Source of the DNA: Candidatus Fukatsuia symbiotica
GTDB lineage: Bacteria > Pseudomonadota > Gammaproteobacteria > Enterobacterales > Enterobacteriaceae
Length of the DNA stretch: 64,000 nt
Reading direction: 5' to 3'
Assembly: GCF_003122425.1 (NCBI RefSeq)
Contig: NZ_CP021659.1
Location: forward strand, 2,356,001-2,420,000
Shown here: positions 47,999 through 59,169 of the stretch, piece by piece
Numbering within the stretch: position 1 is the stretch's first letter
Layout: each line of letters begins with the position of its first letter
Translations under genes and position numbers: made by a program
The notes under the pieces: model-generated
Database searches by the model: none
What the model saw: the letters and a program-made list of their open reading frames with translations, nothing else
What the model was told of the DNA's origin: nothing

Positions 47999-49062
47999 AT
48001 GTCAGCATTATATAATCGAATTTCTAATAAGGAACTTAAAGCACGTATGTTGGCTGAAATTGAACAGCGAACAACAGTTTCTTTTTACAAGTACTTCATT
48101 CTGCCAGATGCGCAAGCATTTCGCGATAGCCTTTATCGTCAGTTTGTTAAATTGGGCGTGTTTGGGCGGGTTTATATTGCCAAAGAAGGGATCAATGCTC
48201 AAATTAGTGTGCCGGTTGATCGTTATGACGCGTTTAAACAGGTGTTGTTTAGCGCTCATCCGGCATTAGATCAAATACGTTTGAATGTCGCTCTTGAAGA
48301 CGACGGTAAATCATTCTGGGTGCTGCGTATGAAAGTTCGCCAACGTATTGTTGCCGATGGCATTGACGATGAAAGTTTCAACCCAGCGAATACCGGTCAC
48401 TATTTGCAAGCCGATCAAGTTAATAGAATGATTGATGATCCAGATACACTCTTTGTAGATATGCGTAATCATTATGAATATGAAGTGGGTCACTTTGAAA
48501 ACGCAGTAGAAGTGCCATCCGATACGTTTCGCGAGCAATTGCCGATGGTTGTTGACATGCTACAAAATGATAAACAGAAAAATATTGTTATGTATTGTAC
48601 GGGGGCATTCGTTGTGAAAAAGCCAGTGCTTATATGCGTCATAGTGGTTTTGAAAATGTTTATCATGTCGAGGGAGGTATTATTGAATATGTCCGTAAAG
48701 CCAAAGAGCAAGGTTTGGCGCTAAAATTTGTGGGTAAAAATTTTGTTTTTGACGAACGTATGGGAGAACGGATTTCTGATGATGTGATCGCCCATTGTCA
48801 TCAGTGTAGTATACCCTGTGATGCACATACTAATTGTAAAAATGAGGGATGCCATCTGTTATTTATTCAATGCCAAAATTGTATGCAGAAATTTGTGGGA
48901 TGTTGTAGCCAAATTTGTCAGGATGAATTGCAATTACCGAGCGAAGAACAACGTGCACGTCGTGTGGGGCGGGTAAATGGCATGAAAATTTTCAACAAAT
49001 CTAAAGGGTTATTACAAGTTAGTGTGCCTATACCGCCAAAGGCATCAAAGAATATCCCCTGA
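47999..49062 (+). CDS. trhO: tRNA U34 hydroxylase, one-base frameshift
   Basis: TrhO (formerly YceA) makes 5-hydroxyuridine at tRNA position 34 through an oxygen-dependent reaction. Residues 1-200 ([49 protein letters not shown]) lead into the rhodanese active site. There MYCTG should be followed by [29 protein letters not shown]. Adding one G to the run at 48601-48605 restores this and a cysteine-rich C-terminus ([26 protein letters not shown]), 354 residues (E. coli 350). Divergent from lpxL, as in E. coli. Confidence 0.91.
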
Positions 49063-49086
49063 TGCCTGGTTTTTATTTTTTTAAAA

Positions 49087-49353
49087 CTAATGTTTACGAT
49101 GGTAAAAATCGATGTAGTCCGATGATTCAATTTTAGCGATGCCTGCTTCTAAAATATAAATCAATTGACGTGCAACATCGGTAGTTAACCAAAGTGTTCT
49201 ATCGACTAATACTTGTTCTGATGGCTTGTCTCTATCAGCGCCTTCTTTAGACAAATAGTGAAGGCGTATCATCATTGCGTCATACACATCTACTGTACTG
49301 ATATCCCAACCTACTAATGGGTGAGTCTGTATAATTTTGTCGTTTATATCCAT
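49087..49353 (-). CDS. bssS: Biofilm regulator BssS family protein
   Basis: An 88-residue protein close to E. coli BssS (84): IQTHPLVGWDISTVDVYDAMMIRLHYL, LWLTTDVARQLIYILEAGIAKIES. BssS affects biofilm formation and indole or AI-2-related regulation in E. coli; its mechanism is unknown. It lies between trhO and pyrC, as in the E. coli order, with intervening E. coli genes missing. Confidence 0.9.
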   Translation of the reverse strand: MDINDKIIQTHPLVGWDISTVDVYDAMMIRLHYLSKEGADRDKPSEQVLVDRTLWLTTDVARQLIYILEAGIAKIESSDYIDFYHRKH

Positions 49354-49472
49354 AAAGCCCCCTTATCTTTTAGTAGTCATTGACGCTAGCAATCAGTAAG
49401 GATCCATGAGACTCATTAACCCTCTTGTAAAAGAGGTTCAACTCCATAGGATAGGAGGTCTTTCCATTATAT

Positions 49473-50519
49473 TCAATTTTTAACTGACCAATTAATAGAC
49501 TGGCCTGCTAAAAAAGGAATAATTGAGCTTTGGTCTACATTAATTTCCTCCGCCTGGATAAAAGGGGTCCGTATCAATTCAATGAAACCTTCATTTTTGG
49601 GTAGGTCGTAAAAATTTGCGCCATTTTCGGAACAGAATGCTTCTAAGTACTTCAGTGCATTCAACTCTTCGAATATAGCGGCGTAAACGGGTAGTGCTCC
49701 TGGTGCATTAAATACCCCGGCACAGCCGCAAGCCGATTCTTTACGGTCTTTGGTATGGGGTGCCGAGTCGGTGCCAAGAAAAAAACGGTTGCAGCCCCCG
49801 GAGACGGCCGCACGCAGCGCCTGTTGGTGATGACTACGTTTTAATACCGGTAAACAGAATAGATGGGGGTGGATACCACCAACCAACATATGATTACGGT
49901 TAAACATTAAATGTTGTGGCGTGATAGTAGCAGCAAGAAACTCATTGCCACCTAACACGTACTCAACCGCTTCTTTAGTAGTGATATGTTCAAATACGAT
50001 TTTCAATTCAGAAAAATGCTGACGAATAGGCGTTAATATTTGGTCAATAAATCGCGCTTCACGATCAAAGATATCTATCGCCATATCTGCTACTTCACCG
50101 TGGATAAGTAATGGCATACCCAGTTTTTGCATTTGTTCAAATAACGGATAGATAGCAGTAATATTAGCCACGCCCTGATCAGAATTAGTGGTCGCGTTAG
50201 CAGGATACAGCTTGGCTGCGGTGAAGACTTTTTCGTCAAAACCCTGTTTCAGTTCGGCGGCTGACAGTGTTTCCGTTAGATAACACGTCATTAATGGAGT
50301 GAATGTATGCCCGTTAGGTATTGCCTCTATAATTTCTTTCCGATAATTCTTAGCGGCGGCAACCGTAGTAATAGGTGTTGCCAAATTGGGCATGACGATA
50401 GCGCGGCGAAAAGTTCCACTGGTATAGGGCAATACGGTTTTGAGTATTTTGCCCTCCCGTAAATGAACATGCCAATCATCTGGGCAGCGGATTGTGAGGG
50501 TTTGTGGTTTTGCGGTCAT
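49473..50519 (-). CDS. pyrC: Dihydroorotase
   Basis: Converts carbamoyl-aspartate to dihydroorotate in pyrimidine synthesis, downstream of PyrB. The 348 residues equal the E. coli length. Zinc ligands lie in [10 protein letters not shown] near residue 14, in LLIHGEV, and in [10 protein letters not shown]; the carboxylated Lys is in [12 protein letters not shown]. An open frame reaches further upstream to 50723, but family similarity begins at [13 protein letters not shown] (50519). Confidence 0.96.
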   Translation of the reverse strand: MTAKPQTLTIRCPDDWHVHLREGKILKTVLPYTSGTFRRAIVMPNLATPITTVAAAKNYRKEIIEAIPNGHTFTPLMTCYLTETLSAAELKQGFDEKVFTAAKLYPANATTNSDQGVANITAIYPLFEQMQKLGMPLLIHGEVADMAIDIFDREARFIDQILTPIRQHFSELKIVFEHITTKEAVEYVLGGNEFLAATITPQHLMFNRNHMLVGGIHPHLFCLPVLKRSHHQQALRAAVSGGCNRFFLGTDSAPHTKDRKESACGCAGVFNAPGALPVYAAIFEELNALKYLEAFCSENGANFYDLPKNEGFIELIRTPFIQAEEINVDQSSIIPFLAGQSINWSVKN

Positions 50520-50570
50520 TAATCGGGCTCCACTGAGTATGATAAAACGAGGATTATTCGCACCAGGCAG

Positions 50571-50586
50571 TAGACTTCTTGCATCA
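50571..50586. repeat. Short end of repeat element A next to the rne terminator
   Basis: TAGACTTCTTGCATCA matches the outer 14 bases of element A and then runs into the rne terminator. Confidence 0.5.
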
Positions 50587-50590
50587 AGCC

Positions 50591-50615
50591 AAAAAAACCC
50601 GCCCAAAGGCGGGTT
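50591..50615 (-). terminator. Rho-independent terminator of rne
   Basis: On the minus strand CCCGCC pairs with GGCGGG around a four-base loop (TTTG) and is followed by seven T. It lies 20 bases after the rne stop. Confidence 0.92.
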
Positions 50616-50634
50616 GTCGTTATTTAATAAAAAG

Positions 50635-53537
50635 TTATTTGACAGGTTGTGGCTTGGCCACCGGAGCACATGCCTGGTTAACGGCGGCATGACCACCGGC
50701 GGATCCTTTACCCGTAAAATCAAATGAAGATCGCTGCCAATCGCTACGTGCTGGAATTTGTGCGATATAGTCCGGTGCAGGTGCTTTAGTCATGGGTGCG
50801 CTGGCATGATGCTTAAATAATATCCTCAATGGATAAGCTTCCACAGATTTAGACTGTACTGCCTTGTTTTCCTGTGGGTGAACAGGTGTTGCAATGGAAT
50901 GATTCTTATCAGGTATAGCAGCGACAGTTACCTCATCAACAAGGTTATTAATTGTATTATTAACGGCATTATCAACGATGTTACAGTGAATTTTATGGTC
51001 ATTTTTATCGATAATGTCATTACTGATAATGACCGGTGCTTGCGTTGAGGTGGTATTTTGCTCCGCCGGTACAGCAGGTTCTGAGCTGGTCTGTGTTGTC
51101 TGCTCTGGTCGATCTGTTTGTTCTATCCGTTTTGCTAATGGATAACTGATCCATACTTTACCTGAAGCCATTTCCGGTGATGCAAAAGCACCTGCTAATG
51201 GCATAGCGGATTGAACTGGGTAACGTTCATCACGATAGCGACGTCGGCGTTGACCACTGACACGCAGATGACGTGGTGATCGGCGTGGCATACTGTTTTC
51301 ATCACTAATTACATTTTCGTTATTGACTGAATAATCACTGTTATCCTCGCCGGTTTCTGCAACGGTTGTTGATGGCAGTGTGTGTGGTGTGGCGCTATCG
51401 TCAGCCGTCTGGAAGCGTATTTTTCCGGACAGTGGACGACGTTGCCGACGTGGCGTAACAACCTGTGGCACTTCTTCTTGCTCAGGTTGAACTTCTCGTC
51501 TTGTTGCGGTGATATCCGTTATCTTTGGTTCCACTGACGCTTGACGTTTATCATTTTGTTGATGATGTTGCTGGTTTTTTTGCGGTGCTTTGTCTAAATC
51601 GATAGGGGTATCAATCAACGAATTGGATGATGGGGTACGTTTGTTACGTTTTTGTTCTTCACGGCTTTCACGTGCGTTACGTTCCCCTCGATCTCTGCGC
51701 CCATTGCTTTGACGACGCGACTGACGACGATCTGGCTGACGATTCTCAGCGGTGTTTGATCTTATTTTGGCGATGGGTTGAACAGATTCAACCGAAGGGC
51801 TGAAGAGACCCTTTAGACTGGTTAACAGGCGCTGAAACAGGCCGGTTACCGTGGTCACTTTAGTTGATGGTGGTAACGCCGATGGGGTCACAGTAACAGG
51901 TTCAGCAACGGATGCTGTTTCTGACGGTGATAATGTCGATAGTGGGGGCGACAGTGCTGGCTGTTCCGGACGTTTACGCTCATTGAGCGTTTCTTCTTGT
52001 GACGTCGCCGTCTCTGGATCATATCGTTGTGCTAGCAGATAACTTAGTGTGGGTGCTTCTTCACCTTTGCGCACCCGTGATACCGAATAATGAGGTGTTT
52101 GCATCTTGTCTTTAGGGACTATTACGGCACGCACCCCGCCTTGCCGTTTTTCAATTGCATTAATGGAGTCACGTTTTTCGTTGAGCAAATAAGATGCGAT
52201 CTGTACGGGCACGATAGCATGAACTTCATGAGTATTTTCTTTCAATGCTTCTTCTTCAATTAAACGCAGGATTGAAAGTGACAAGGATTCATTATCGCGA
52301 ATGGTACCGGTACCGCTACAACGTGGACAGACGTGATGACTGGATTCCCCTAGTGATGGGTTAAGACGCTGGCGCGACATTTCCAACAGACCGAAGCGAG
52401 AAATACGACCGATCTGAATACGGGCGCGATCTTGACGTACTGCATCACGCAGACGGTTTTCTACTTCACGTTGATGGCGTATTGGTGTCATGTCAATAAA
52501 ATCGATCACGATCAGCCCACCGAGATCACGCAAACGGAGTTGGCGCGCAATCTCATCAGCAGCTTCGAGATTGGTGTTAAACGCCGTTTCTTCGATATCA
52601 CCCCCCGGGTCGCGCGTGCAGAGTTAATATCAATAGCAGTTAATGCTTCGGTCGTATCAACAACGATGGAGCCACCGGATGGCAGACGTACTTCACGTTG
52701 AAAAGCTGATTCAATTTGTGACTCAATCTGATAATGGCTGAATAAGGGAACCTCACCACTATACAGCTTAACTTTATCGTTAAAATCAGGCCTCCCCAGG
52801 GCAGTGATATGTTCTTTGGCGAGATCGAGAACCTTAGGATTATCGATCAGTATTTCACCGATGTCTTGGCGTAAATAGTCACGAAAAGCACGAACGATAA
52901 CGTTACTTTCCTGATGGATTAAAAAGGGAGCGGCGCGACCTTCGGCCGCTTTTTTGATGGCTTCCCAGTGTTTTAAGCGGAATGATAGATCCCATTGTAA
53001 CGCTTCGGCATTTTTACCGACACCAGCAGTACGAACGATAAGCCCCATACCATCAGGCAATTGTAGTCCAGATAAGGCTTCTTTCAGATCGGTACGATCC
53101 TCCCCTTCGATACGACGAGAGATACCCCCGGCACGAGGGTTATTTGGCATTAAAACTAAATAGCTGCCTGCTAGGCTAATGAAAGTCGTTAATGCAGCGC
53201 CTTTATTGCCGCGTTCTTCTTTATCTACCTGAATAATGACTTCCTGGCCTTCACGTAGAACTTCTTTGATATTGACACGGTTGTGGGAAGAAGAATTGCT
53301 GGGAAAGTACTCGCGGGAGATTTCTTTTAATGGCAGAAAACCATGTCTTTCTGCACCATAATCAACAAAAGCGGCCTCCAGACTCGGCTCAATCCGGGTG
53401 ATCTTACCCTTATAAATATTTGCTTTTTTTTGCTCATGGCCTGGGCTTTCTATATCCAGATCGTAAAGCTGTTGTCCATCTACAAGAGCAACACGCAACT
53501 CTTCCTGCTGAGTTGCATTAATCAACATTCTTCTCAT
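50635..53537 (-). CDS. rne: Ribonuclease E, one-base frameshift at the catalytic core
   Basis: The endonuclease that starts most mRNA decay, matures rRNA and tRNA, and scaffolds the degradosome. The N-terminal half ([15 protein letters not shown]1 domain; 5' sensor) reaches [11 protein letters not shown], the active-site magnesium segment, where the frame breaks. One G added to the six-base run at 52601-52606 restores [40 protein letters not shown]. The zinc link CPRCSGTGT follows. The disordered C-terminal half keeps arginine-rich blocks ([21 protein letters not shown]) and the terminal [16 protein letters not shown] region of the PNPase site. Restored length is 967 (E. coli 1061). Confidence 0.93.
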
Positions 53538-54015
53538 CTTGACTTACTCGTTATCTTTCTACATTGGCATTAAAACTGCGAGTAAAATAACCTCATAGCA
53601 CTTTAGTATGAGGACGGCTTCTATAACGCCGAGTCTCCAGCTAAGCTAGTCACCCGCAGCCCGCTAACTGCTTGATTTCACATTACGTCTTATGCCATTG
53701 CTGCGTTTTTGTATGACCAAACAAACTTTATCATTCCACAGGCTAACGAAAATCAACGCGGAATCGGCTGCATTATTCCATTGCTGATACTGATATAGCA
53801 AGGTGACTTTACTTCTCGAGTAAAGATTATGCTAGCTTCATCTTGCCGATGATCATGAGTTGTTAAATTGAGCAAGTTATTCGTTAAGTTGAATAAATCC
53901 AATCGTTAAATCAGATACACATAACTTGTAAACGTTGCTTTCAACCATTAGCTTAACAGTTAAGCACAGAAAAAGAGGTGGCGCTAATTTCTCGCTGTAT
54001 TTAGAATGACAGGTT
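53538..54015 (-). promoter_or_regulatory. rne 5' leader region
   Basis: A 478-base gap between the divergent starts of rne and rluC. In E. coli rne has a long structured leader through which RNase E limits its own mRNA. Here the region nearest rne includes a hairpin, CTCATA pairing with TATGAG near 53592-53612 (minus strand CTCATACTAAAGTGCTATGAG), then the sequence ACTCGCAGTTTTAATGCCAATGTAG. A leader of the same kind is likely but not proven. Confidence 0.5.
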
Positions 54016-54978
54016 ATGAAAATAAAGGATCCGTCAGTACAATTAATCAGCATCTCTGCCGATGAAGCCGGTCAGCGGCTCGATAATTTTTTGCTTGCTA
54101 GGTTAAAAGGCGTGCCGAAAAGTCTGATTTATCGCATTGTGCGTAAAGGTGAGGTTCGCGTTAATAAAGGGCGTGTTAAACCTGAATATAAACTGGTTGC
54201 TGCCGATATCGTGCGTTTGCCACCGGTGCGGGTGGCGGAACGTGAAACGATGCAACTATCGACGAAGTTGGATAAGGTTGCGCTACTGGCTGACTGTATT
54301 TTATTTGAAGATGAGTACCTGTTGGTGCTGAATAAACCCTCTGGTATTGCAGTGCATGGCGGCAGTGGACTGGATTTTGGTATCATAGAGGCGTTGCGCG
54401 CTCTGCGGCCGGAAGCGCGTTTTTTAGAGTTAGTTCACAGACTGGACCGTGATACATCGGGCGTGTTATTGATTGCCAAGAAGCGTTCTGTTTTACGTTT
54501 GTTACATCAACAGTTACGTCTAAAAAATATGCAGAAAGATTATCTGGCACTGGTGCGCGGTCAGTGGCCATCTCACTGTAAAGCGATACAGGCTCCCTTA
54601 TTAAAAAATATTTTGCAAGGTGGTGAAAGAGTAGTGAAGGTGAACAGTGTCGGTAAACCATCAGAGACGCGTTTTAAAGTCGAAGAGCGTTTTGCACAAG
54701 CGACTTTAGTGAAAGCGAGTCCGATAACGGGCAGAACACACCAAATCCGTGTTCATACTTTACATATGGGACATCCGATTGCCGGCGATAACCGTTACGG
54801 TGATCGGGAGTTTGATCTCGAATTACAGGGCAGTGGATTGCGTCGTTTATTTTTGCATGCAAGCGCACTTTGTTTCGAACACCCTCATCTGGGCACAAGT
54901 ATGCGTGTAGAAGCACCGTTGGATGATCAATTACGGTATTGTTTGCAAATTTTACGCAAGACATCCCTTTTTCTTTGA
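54016..54978 (+). CDS. rluC: 23S rRNA pseudouridine synthase (955/2504/2580)
   Basis: RluC makes pseudouridines 955, 2504 and 2580 in 23S rRNA. The 320 residues start with an S4 RNA-binding domain (about 18-75). The catalytic motif HRLDRDTSGVLL has its Asp at residue 144, the E. coli position. GRTHQIRVH and HASAL follow. It is divergent from rne, as in E. coli. Confidence 0.96.
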   Translation: MKIKDPSVQLISISADEAGQRLDNFLLARLKGVPKSLIYRIVRKGEVRVNKGRVKPEYKLVAADIVRLPPVRVAERETMQLSTKLDKVALLADCILFEDEYLLVLNKPSGIAVHGGSGLDFGIIEALRALRPEARFLELVHRLDRDTSGVLLIAKKRSVLRLLHQQLRLKNMQKDYLALVRGQWPSHCKAIQAPLLKNILQGGERVVKVNSVGKPSETRFKVEERFAQATLVKASPITGRTHQIRVHTLHMGHPIAGDNRYGDREFDLELQGSGLRRLFLHASALCFEHPHLGTSMRVEAPLDDQLRYCLQILRKTSLFL

Positions 54979-55012
54979 CTCTACGTCATTACAAAGTTAG
55001 TATGCGCGGCTT

Positions 55013-55537
55013 ATGCAAAAGGTAAAATTGCCCCTAACCATTGATGTGCTTCGTAGTGCTCAAAAACGCTTGGACTATTCTGGTGTCTACCCTGCTGAGC
55101 AGGTAACGCGTGTTGCTGACTCGGTAGTCAGCGTGAATAGTGATGTTGCGGCTTGGTTATCATTTAATCTTGATAATCGGCGCCTGGCGGTTATTACAGG
55201 TCATGCAGATGTTGATGTAACATTGATGTGCCAGCGCTGCGGTAACAATTTCTCCTATCATATTCACGCCACATATTGTTTTAGCCCAGTGGCTAATGAT
55301 GAGCAGACTGAGGCACTACCTGCGGCGTATGAGCCAGTTGACGTTGACGAATTTGGCGAAATTGATCTGCTGGCAATGATTGAAGACGAAATTATTCTCT
55401 CGGTGCCTATTATTCCGCTGCATGAATCTGAATACTGTGAAGTGTCCGAAGCGGATATGGTGTGTGGTCAGCTCCCTGAAGAAGCGGAGAAACCCAATCC
55501 ATTTGCCGCATTAGCAAATTTGAAAAAAAGCAATTAA
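55013..55537 (+). CDS. yceD: DUF177 protein YceD (23S rRNA accumulation protein)
   Basis: A conserved 174-residue protein encoded just ahead of L32 in many bacteria and needed for normal 23S rRNA levels in some species. CQRCG and the late [25 protein letters not shown] block identify the family. rpmF begins 13 bases after its stop. The E. coli yceF (maf-like) gene normally between rluC and yceD is absent. Confidence 0.93.
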   Translation: MQKVKLPLTIDVLRSAQKRLDYSGVYPAEQVTRVADSVVSVNSDVAAWLSFNLDNRRLAVITGHADVDVTLMCQRCGNNFSYHIHATYCFSPVANDEQTEALPAAYEPVDVDEFGEIDLLAMIEDEIILSVPIIPLHESEYCEVSEADMVCGQLPEEAEKPNPFAALANLKKSN

Positions 55538-55549
55538 GGAGTAAGGTCA

Positions 55550-55822
55550 ATGGCCGTACAACAAAACAAGCCCACTCGTTCTAAGCGTGGTATGCGTCGC
55601 TCTCACGATGCGCTGACTACTTCCCTTCTTTCTAAAGATGAAACCTCCGGTGAAACTCATTTGCGCCATCATGTGACCGCTGACGGTTACTACCGTGGTC
55701 GTCAGGTTTCTGAAGAGCAAGAAGCTATCAAATTAAGAGCACAAGAAAAACCCGGAGCTGTTAGTCAGGCTAGGAAAGAGAAAAGACAAGCCGGTAAGGG
55801 AGCCAGGGAAGCTAATAAATAG
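55550..55822 (+). CDS. rpmF: Ribosomal protein L32 with an unusual C-terminal extension
   Basis: The first 55 residues are a normal enterobacterial L32 ([36 protein letters not shown]). E. coli L32 stops two residues later, at 57. Here the frame continues for about 35 charged residues ([19 protein letters not shown] and a lysine/arginine-rich tail ending AREANK) to a total of 90. The tail looks helical and low in complexity. No frameshift is needed to explain it. L32 sits in the 50S subunit near the exit-tunnel side, so the extra tail could project from the ribosome. Confidence 0.93.
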   Translation: MAVQQNKPTRSKRGMRRSHDALTTSLLSKDETSGETHLRHHVTADGYYRGRQVSEEQEAIKLRAQEKPGAVSQARKEKRQAGKGAREANK

Positions 55823-56015
55823 TTCTGTTAATATCCTACCCACAATCTGAATTTACAGGATACATGAGTTTCCTGTGGAACTGTACCATGAAATAGTTAT
55901 GCTATTGATTGATAAATTTTTGTTACAGGATATTTATTAAAAGTCATATAGATGCTAGATGAGATGGGGCAGCGTTGAGGTTTTCTGAGCGTGCTATTAC
56001 CTAAGATGACAGGAC
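55823..56015. other. Site of the missing plsX gene
   Basis: About 190 bases between rpmF and fabH. In E. coli plsX, over 1 kb, lies here. Nothing in the gap translates into a recognisable PlsX tail. It may carry a promoter for the fab genes. Confidence 0.6.
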
Positions 56016-56978
56016 ATGTACACTAAGATATTCGGTACGGGAAGTTATCTGCCCGAACACAGGCGCAGCAATGCGGATTTGGCAAAAATGGTGGATACCT
56101 CCGACGAGTGGATCCAAACTCGTACCGGTATCAAAGAAAGGCGTATTGCCTCGGACGATGATACAGTAGCTAGAATGGGCTGGTATGCTGCGGAGAAAGC
56201 GTTAGAAATGACGCGAGAAGCAACAAGAGAATTCGATAAAAATGATATTGGTTTGATTATCGTTGCAACCACTTCTTCGACTCATGCTTTCCCAAGTTCG
56301 GCTTGTCAAATCCAGCAAATGCTAGAGATTACGGATGCCATTTCCTTTGATTTGGCTGCCGCTTGCACGGGGTTTCTCTATGCGCTGGGTGTTGCTGATC
56401 AATTTATTAAAAACGGTACCGTAAAAAATGCGTTAGTGATTGGTTCTGATACTCTCAGCCGTGTGCTTGATCCACAAGATCGCAAAACACTTGTTTTATT
56501 TGGTGATGGTGCAGGAGCGGTGATGTTAGGCGCGTCAAAAGAGCCGGGGATTCTCTCAACGCATTTACATGCCGATGGTTGCTTTGGCAATTTATTGACA
56601 TTGCCTTATCGGTATTCTCAGAATCAGCCTGCTTATATCACCATGACAGGGAACGAGGTATTTAAAATTGCAGTGACTAAGTTGGCTCAGATTGTCGATA
56701 AAACGTTAGAGGCGAATAATCTACGGCGTGAAGCATTGGATTGGTTGGTACCTCATCAGGCTAATTTACGTATCATTAAAGCAACAGCTCAAAAATTAAA
56801 AATGGATATGCAGAAAGTGGTGGTCACTTTAGATCGGCATGGTAACACTTCTGCGGCGTCGGTAGCTTCTGCACTGGATGAGGCGGTACGCGATGGGCGA
56901 ATTCAACGTGGGCACTTGGTGTTGCTGGAAGCCTTTGGTGGCGGTTTTACTTGGGGTTCAGCTCTGATCCGATTTTGA
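56016..56978 (+). CDS. fabH: Beta-ketoacyl-ACP synthase III
   Basis: Starts fatty acid chains by condensing acetyl-CoA with malonyl-ACP. The catalytic triad is visible: Cys in AAACTGF (about C117), His in VPHQANLRI, and Asn in RHGNTSAAS. The N-terminus reads [15 protein letters not shown] as in E. coli. The length is 320 (E. coli 317), with a short insert around residues 68-75. The start has AGGA only five bases upstream. Confidence 0.96.
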   Translation: MYTKIFGTGSYLPEHRRSNADLAKMVDTSDEWIQTRTGIKERRIASDDDTVARMGWYAAEKALEMTREATREFDKNDIGLIIVATTSSTHAFPSSACQIQQMLEITDAISFDLAAACTGFLYALGVADQFIKNGTVKNALVIGSDTLSRVLDPQDRKTLVLFGDGAGAVMLGASKEPGILSTHLHADGCFGNLLTLPYRYSQNQPAYITMTGNEVFKIAVTKLAQIVDKTLEANNLRREALDWLVPHQANLRIIKATAQKLKMDMQKVVVTLDRHGNTSAASVASALDEAVRDGRIQRGHLVLLEAFGGGFTWGSALIRF

Positions 56979-56996
56979 TTTGACAGGGAAATAAAA

Positions 56997-57926
56997 ATGG
57001 CAAAATTTGCAATGGTATTCCCAGGGCAAGGCTCTCAGGCTATTGGTATGTTGACGGATTTAGCTGCCAAATTTCCACTTGTTGAAGAGGTATTTAGACA
57101 GGCATCGTCAGTATTAGGCTACGATCTATGGCAGTTAGTGCAACAAGGAGCGGCGACAGAGCTAAATAAAACCTGGCAAACTCAGCCGGCATTACTGACG
57201 GCTTCAGTAGCCATTTGGCGTGTCTGGGAGCAACAGCGTGGTACATTACCGTCGATGATGGCGGGTCACAGTTTAGGTGAATATTCTGCTTTGGTTTGTG
57301 CGGATGTATTGAATTTTGAACAAGCGGTTCGACTGGTTGAACTGCGTGGAAAATGGATGCAGCAAGCGGCGCCGCCTGGTGTGGGCGCGATGGAAGTGGT
57401 TATTGGCCTCGATAACAATATCATCGCCAAAGCTTGTGCGGAGTCGGCACAAGGGCAGGTTGTTTCATTGGTTAATTTTAATTCACCAAATCAGGCAGTG
57501 ATTGCAGGTAATAAGGAGGCTGTGAAAAGGGCGGTGGTTGCTTGTAAAATGGCAGGAGCAAAACGTGTGTTACCGTTACCCGTTAGTGTGCCTTCACATT
57601 GTGTGCTGATGAAACCCGCTGCGGAAAAAATGGCTATCGCATTGGAAAAAATGATTTTTAACCCGCCGAGGTGTCCAATTCTGAATAACGTTGATGTAAA
57701 GATAGAAAGCTCCCCTGAAGCCATTCGTAGTGCCTTGGTACGTCAAATCTATAGTCCGGTTCGTTGGGTTGAGTCTGTCGAATATATGGCGACGCAGGGC
57801 ATTGAACGGCTGTTAGAAATAGGGCCTGGCAAAGTTTTAACTGGCCTGAACAAGCGTATTGTCGATACACTGACTGTGGCATCGATCAATGATGTTGCCT
57901 CGTTGTGCTCTGCGCTTGAACAATAA
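56997..57926 (+). CDS. fabD: Malonyl-CoA-ACP transacylase
   Basis: Loads malonate onto ACP. The 309 residues equal the E. coli length. PGQGSQ is near residue 9, the nucleophile Ser is S92 in GHSLGEYSA, and the catalytic His lies in VSVPSHC. It begins 18 bases after fabH. Confidence 0.97.
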   Translation: MAKFAMVFPGQGSQAIGMLTDLAAKFPLVEEVFRQASSVLGYDLWQLVQQGAATELNKTWQTQPALLTASVAIWRVWEQQRGTLPSMMAGHSLGEYSALVCADVLNFEQAVRLVELRGKWMQQAAPPGVGAMEVVIGLDNNIIAKACAESAQGQVVSLVNFNSPNQAVIAGNKEAVKRAVVACKMAGAKRVLPLPVSVPSHCVLMKPAAEKMAIALEKMIFNPPRCPILNNVDVKIESSPEAIRSALVRQIYSPVRWVESVEYMATQGIERLLEIGPGKVLTGLNKRIVDTLTVASINDVASLCSALEQ

Positions 57927-57940
57927 CGAAAGAGGATGAC

Positions 57941-58684
57941 ATGAGCGTTGAAGGAAAAATTGCGCTGGTAACGGGTGCTAGCCGTGGTATTGGCCGTGCG
58001 GTCGCGCAGTTGTTAGCTGAACGCGGTGCTAGAGTGTTTGGTACTGCGACCAGTAAAAAGGGTGTTGAAGATATTGATGGCTACCTGGGTGAAAAAGGCA
58101 AGGGTTTTGTGTTGAACGTTGCTGATCCTGTGTCGATCGACAAGCTGATGGAAGGCATTAAAGACATTTATGGTGAATGTGGCGTAATTGATATTTTAGT
58201 GAATAATGCCGGTATCACAGCTGATAACTTACTAATTCGTATGAAAAACGAGCAGTGGCAGAATGTTTTGGATACTAATTTGACCTCGATATTTCATCTG
58301 TCAAGAGCGGTATTGAAAGCTATGATGAAAAAACGTTTTGGTCGTATCATTACCATTGGTTCGGTGGTTGGCACCACGGGTAATGCAGGGCAGGTTAACT
58401 ATGCCGCCACTAAGGCAGGTGTTGTTGGTTTCAGCAAATCGTTGGCACGTGAAGTTGCTACACGTGGCATTACTGTTAATGTTGTAGCACCGGGTTTTAT
58501 CGAGACGGATATGACGGAGGTATTGACAGAAGAGCAACGTGAAGGCATTTTAACACAAATCCCTGCCAATAGACTTGGCAGTGCCAAAGAAGTTGCCAGT
58601 GCTGTTGCATTTTTGGCTTCAGCTGAAGCCAGTTATATTTCTGGTGAAACGTTACATGTCAGTGGTGGCATGTGTATGATTTAA
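57941..58684 (+). CDS. fabG: 3-oxoacyl-ACP reductase
   Basis: NADPH-dependent reductase of the elongation cycle, an SDR-family tetramer. TGASRGIG binds the cofactor, NNAGIT is present, and the catalytic residues are in IGSVVGTTG and YAATKAG. The 247 residues compare with 244 in E. coli, with a small insert around DIYGECGVID. It starts 14 bases after fabD. Confidence 0.97.
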   Translation: MSVEGKIALVTGASRGIGRAVAQLLAERGARVFGTATSKKGVEDIDGYLGEKGKGFVLNVADPVSIDKLMEGIKDIYGECGVIDILVNNAGITADNLLIRMKNEQWQNVLDTNLTSIFHLSRAVLKAMMKKRFGRIITIGSVVGTTGNAGQVNYAATKAGVVGFSKSLAREVATRGITVNVVAPGFIETDMTEVLTEEQREGILTQIPANRLGSAKEVASAVAFLASAEASYISGETLHVSGGMCMI

Positions 58685-58839
58685 GAAACTGTGAAAATTA
58701 TTTGCGTTATTTGCCGTGAAAATCGCATAATGGCGTAAAATAGTGGTTTGACCAGCCGAGATTTAGTTGCATCTTTTTCAACATTTTATAAACTACGAGA
58801 ACCATCGCGTAAGCGAGTTTTGATAGGAAATTTAAGAAC

Positions 58840-59079
58840 ATGAGCACTATCGAAGAACGTGTTAAGAAGATCATCGTTGAACAACTGAGTGTTACAGAAA
58901 AAGAGGTTACTTTAGCGTCTTCTTTTGTGGATGATCTTGGCGCGGATTCCCTGGATACCGTCGAATTGGTAATGGCTCTGGAAGAAGAATTTGATACTGA
59001 GATTCCAGACGAAGAAGCGGAGAAGATTACAACGGTTCAGGCAGCTGTTGACTATATCACAGCACATCAGGGCACATAA
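58840..59079 (+). CDS. acpP: Acyl carrier protein
   Basis: Carries acyl chains on a phosphopantetheine arm attached to S37 in [22 protein letters not shown]. Of 79 residues (E. coli 78), most are identical to E. coli AcpP, and it is strongly acidic. A 155-base gap separates it from fabG, consistent with a separate promoter for this highly expressed gene. Confidence 0.98.
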   Translation: MSTIEERVKKIIVEQLSVTEKEVTLASSFVDDLGADSLDTVELVMALEEEFDTEIPDEEAEKITTVQAAVDYITAHQGT

Positions 59080-59169
59080 CTTTAGCAGCAAACGGACATA
59101 TCTGGGCGGTCATTCGATCGCCTGAGTTTTTTGGATAACTTCTTTAATTTCCCTCCTTGGAGGACGGCT

